The notes below the pieces were generated by a model. It ran no database searches, was not told the origin of the DNA, and worked only from the letters and a program-made list of their open reading frames with translations. From the NCBI GenBank assembly GCA_025997495.1, contig BNUR01000151.1, positions 1 through 6,597 on the forward strand: DNA of 6,597 nt, in the 5' to 3' direction. The position numbers and the translations under genes were made by a program. Position 1 is the stretch's first letter; each line of letters starts with the position of its first letter. This document shows positions 6,094 to 6,597 of this stretch, in pieces. The DNA is from Spirochaetia bacterium. Its GTDB lineage: Bacteria; Spirochaetota; Spirochaetia; Treponematales; Breznakiellaceae.

Positions 6094-6175
6094 GCGCCGC
6101 CAGAAATCACTGGAAGACGCCTACATCAATATACTGAGCAACTCTTCGAGCTGCACTGAAGGAGCGGCAACATGA
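6062..6175 (+). pseudogene. Out-of-frame C-terminal segment of the ABC ATPase
   Basis: In the frame one base ahead of the ATPase gene, these bases encode F-SGTPAELKGERRQ followed by KSLEDAYINIL and a short Ser-rich tail. The GTPAEL and LEDAYINIL patterns are the usual C-terminal end of DrrA-type ATPases. The stop at 6173-6175 overlaps the permease start by 4 bp (ATGA), the same coupling as at gyrA/TPR. This shows the segment belongs to the ATPase gene and became separated by one extra T in 6059-6065. Confidence 0.85.
6159..6164 (+). promoter_or_regulatory. Ribosome binding site of the permease
   Basis: AAGGAG lies 7 bases before the ATG at 6172, inside the displaced end of the ATPase gene. 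It fixes the permease start and supports coupled translation of the pair. Confidence 0.85.
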
Positions 6176-6597
6176 ACAAATTTTCACGGGAACTGAACGC
6201 GGTGATTACCCTCGCCATGCGGGATGTCATTTTATGCGTAAAATCACCGGCAAAACTCATTCCGGCGCTGATAATGCCCATTATGTTTTTGGGAATGTTC
6301 GGCGGGCAGCTGTCCCAAAATATGGGCATGAATATGGACTTTGACCTCAACAACTTTATGCTGGTTGGCATGTTGGTGCAGGGGCTGTTCATGATCATGG
6401 GTAACGGTATTACCTCCCTGGTGGAAGACCGGGAAAATGATTTCACCGGGGAAATTCTCGTGGCGCCGGTTTCGCGATATTCCCTTATTTTAGGCAAAAT
6501 TGCGGGGGCCTCTTTCGCGAGCTACGTCACGTTTTTCTTTACTATTATCGTGGGCTTTTGTATCGGCGCGCGGTTCTCGACTCATCAATTCCTGACC
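6172..6597 (+). CDS. ABC-2 type transporter permease, 5' part (runs off right edge)
   Basis: This is the membrane partner of the ATPase just upstream. The 142 visible residues start MNKFSRELNAVITLAMRDV, a cytoplasmic amphipathic N-terminus. A first membrane helix follows around residues 33-47 (LIPALIMPIMFLGMF), then a second hydrophobic segment near 65-80. Next comes the conserved loop LVEDRENDFTGEILVAPVSR (about 83-102), which is typical of ABC-2 permeases and contacts the ATPase. A third helix around 113-130 (YVTFFFTIIVGFCIG) ends near the window edge. Family members have about 250-280 residues and six helices, so roughly half is outside. The frame is intact as far as seen. The substrate is unknown; DrrB-like exporters move drugs, lipids or polysaccharides. 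Confidence 0.92.
   Translation, partial: MNKFSRELNAVITLAMRDVILCVKSPAKLIPALIMPIMFLGMFGGQLSQNMGMNMDFDLNNFMLVGMLVQGLFMIMGNGITSLVEDRENDFTGEILVAPVSRYSLILGKIAGASFASYVTFFFTIIVGFCIGARFSTHQFLT

Overview
The window is about 6.6 kb at roughly balanced GC. All genes lie on the + strand. I see no RNA genes, CRISPR array, insertion sequence or phage gene. The mix of genes points to an anaerobic, host- or gut-associated bacterium. My best guess is a treponeme-like spirochaete, based on the wording of the GyrA C-terminal part and the TPR and HPr-like genes behind gyrA. This is an inference from family impressions; no database search was run.

Region 1 (1-3046) looks like one transcription unit. It holds the 3' two thirds of gyrA, a five-repeat TPR protein overlapping gyrA by 4 bp (ATGA), a divergent HPr-like protein 16 bp later, and a small protein of unknown family with a histidine-rich tail 9 bp after that. 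The HPr-like protein keeps a histidine at position 15, but position 17 is Gly instead of Arg, and position 46 is Glu where HPr normally has the regulatory serine.

Region 2 (3047-5291) starts with a textbook sigma-70 promoter (TTGACA, 17 bp, TATACT) and a leader of about 130 nt containing a clear stem-loop. It drives a 671-residue fusion of a complete MATE-type multidrug exporter to a cytidylate-kinase-like P-loop domain. After the stop codon comes a perfect 13-bp inverted repeat. Its right arm overlaps a second, weaker hairpin that sits just before a run of nine T.

Region 3 (5292-6597) is an ABC-2 type export pair: a DrrA-like ATPase followed by a permease that runs off the right edge. The ATPase reading frame breaks in a run of seven T. 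Removing one T restores the expected C-terminus and an ATGA overlap with the permease.

The most notable items are the MATE-kinase fusion, the HPr-like protein with a built-in negative charge at position 46 in a gyrA operon, and the homopolymer frameshift in the ABC gene. None of these is proven to be a new system; each is a concrete target for a check.
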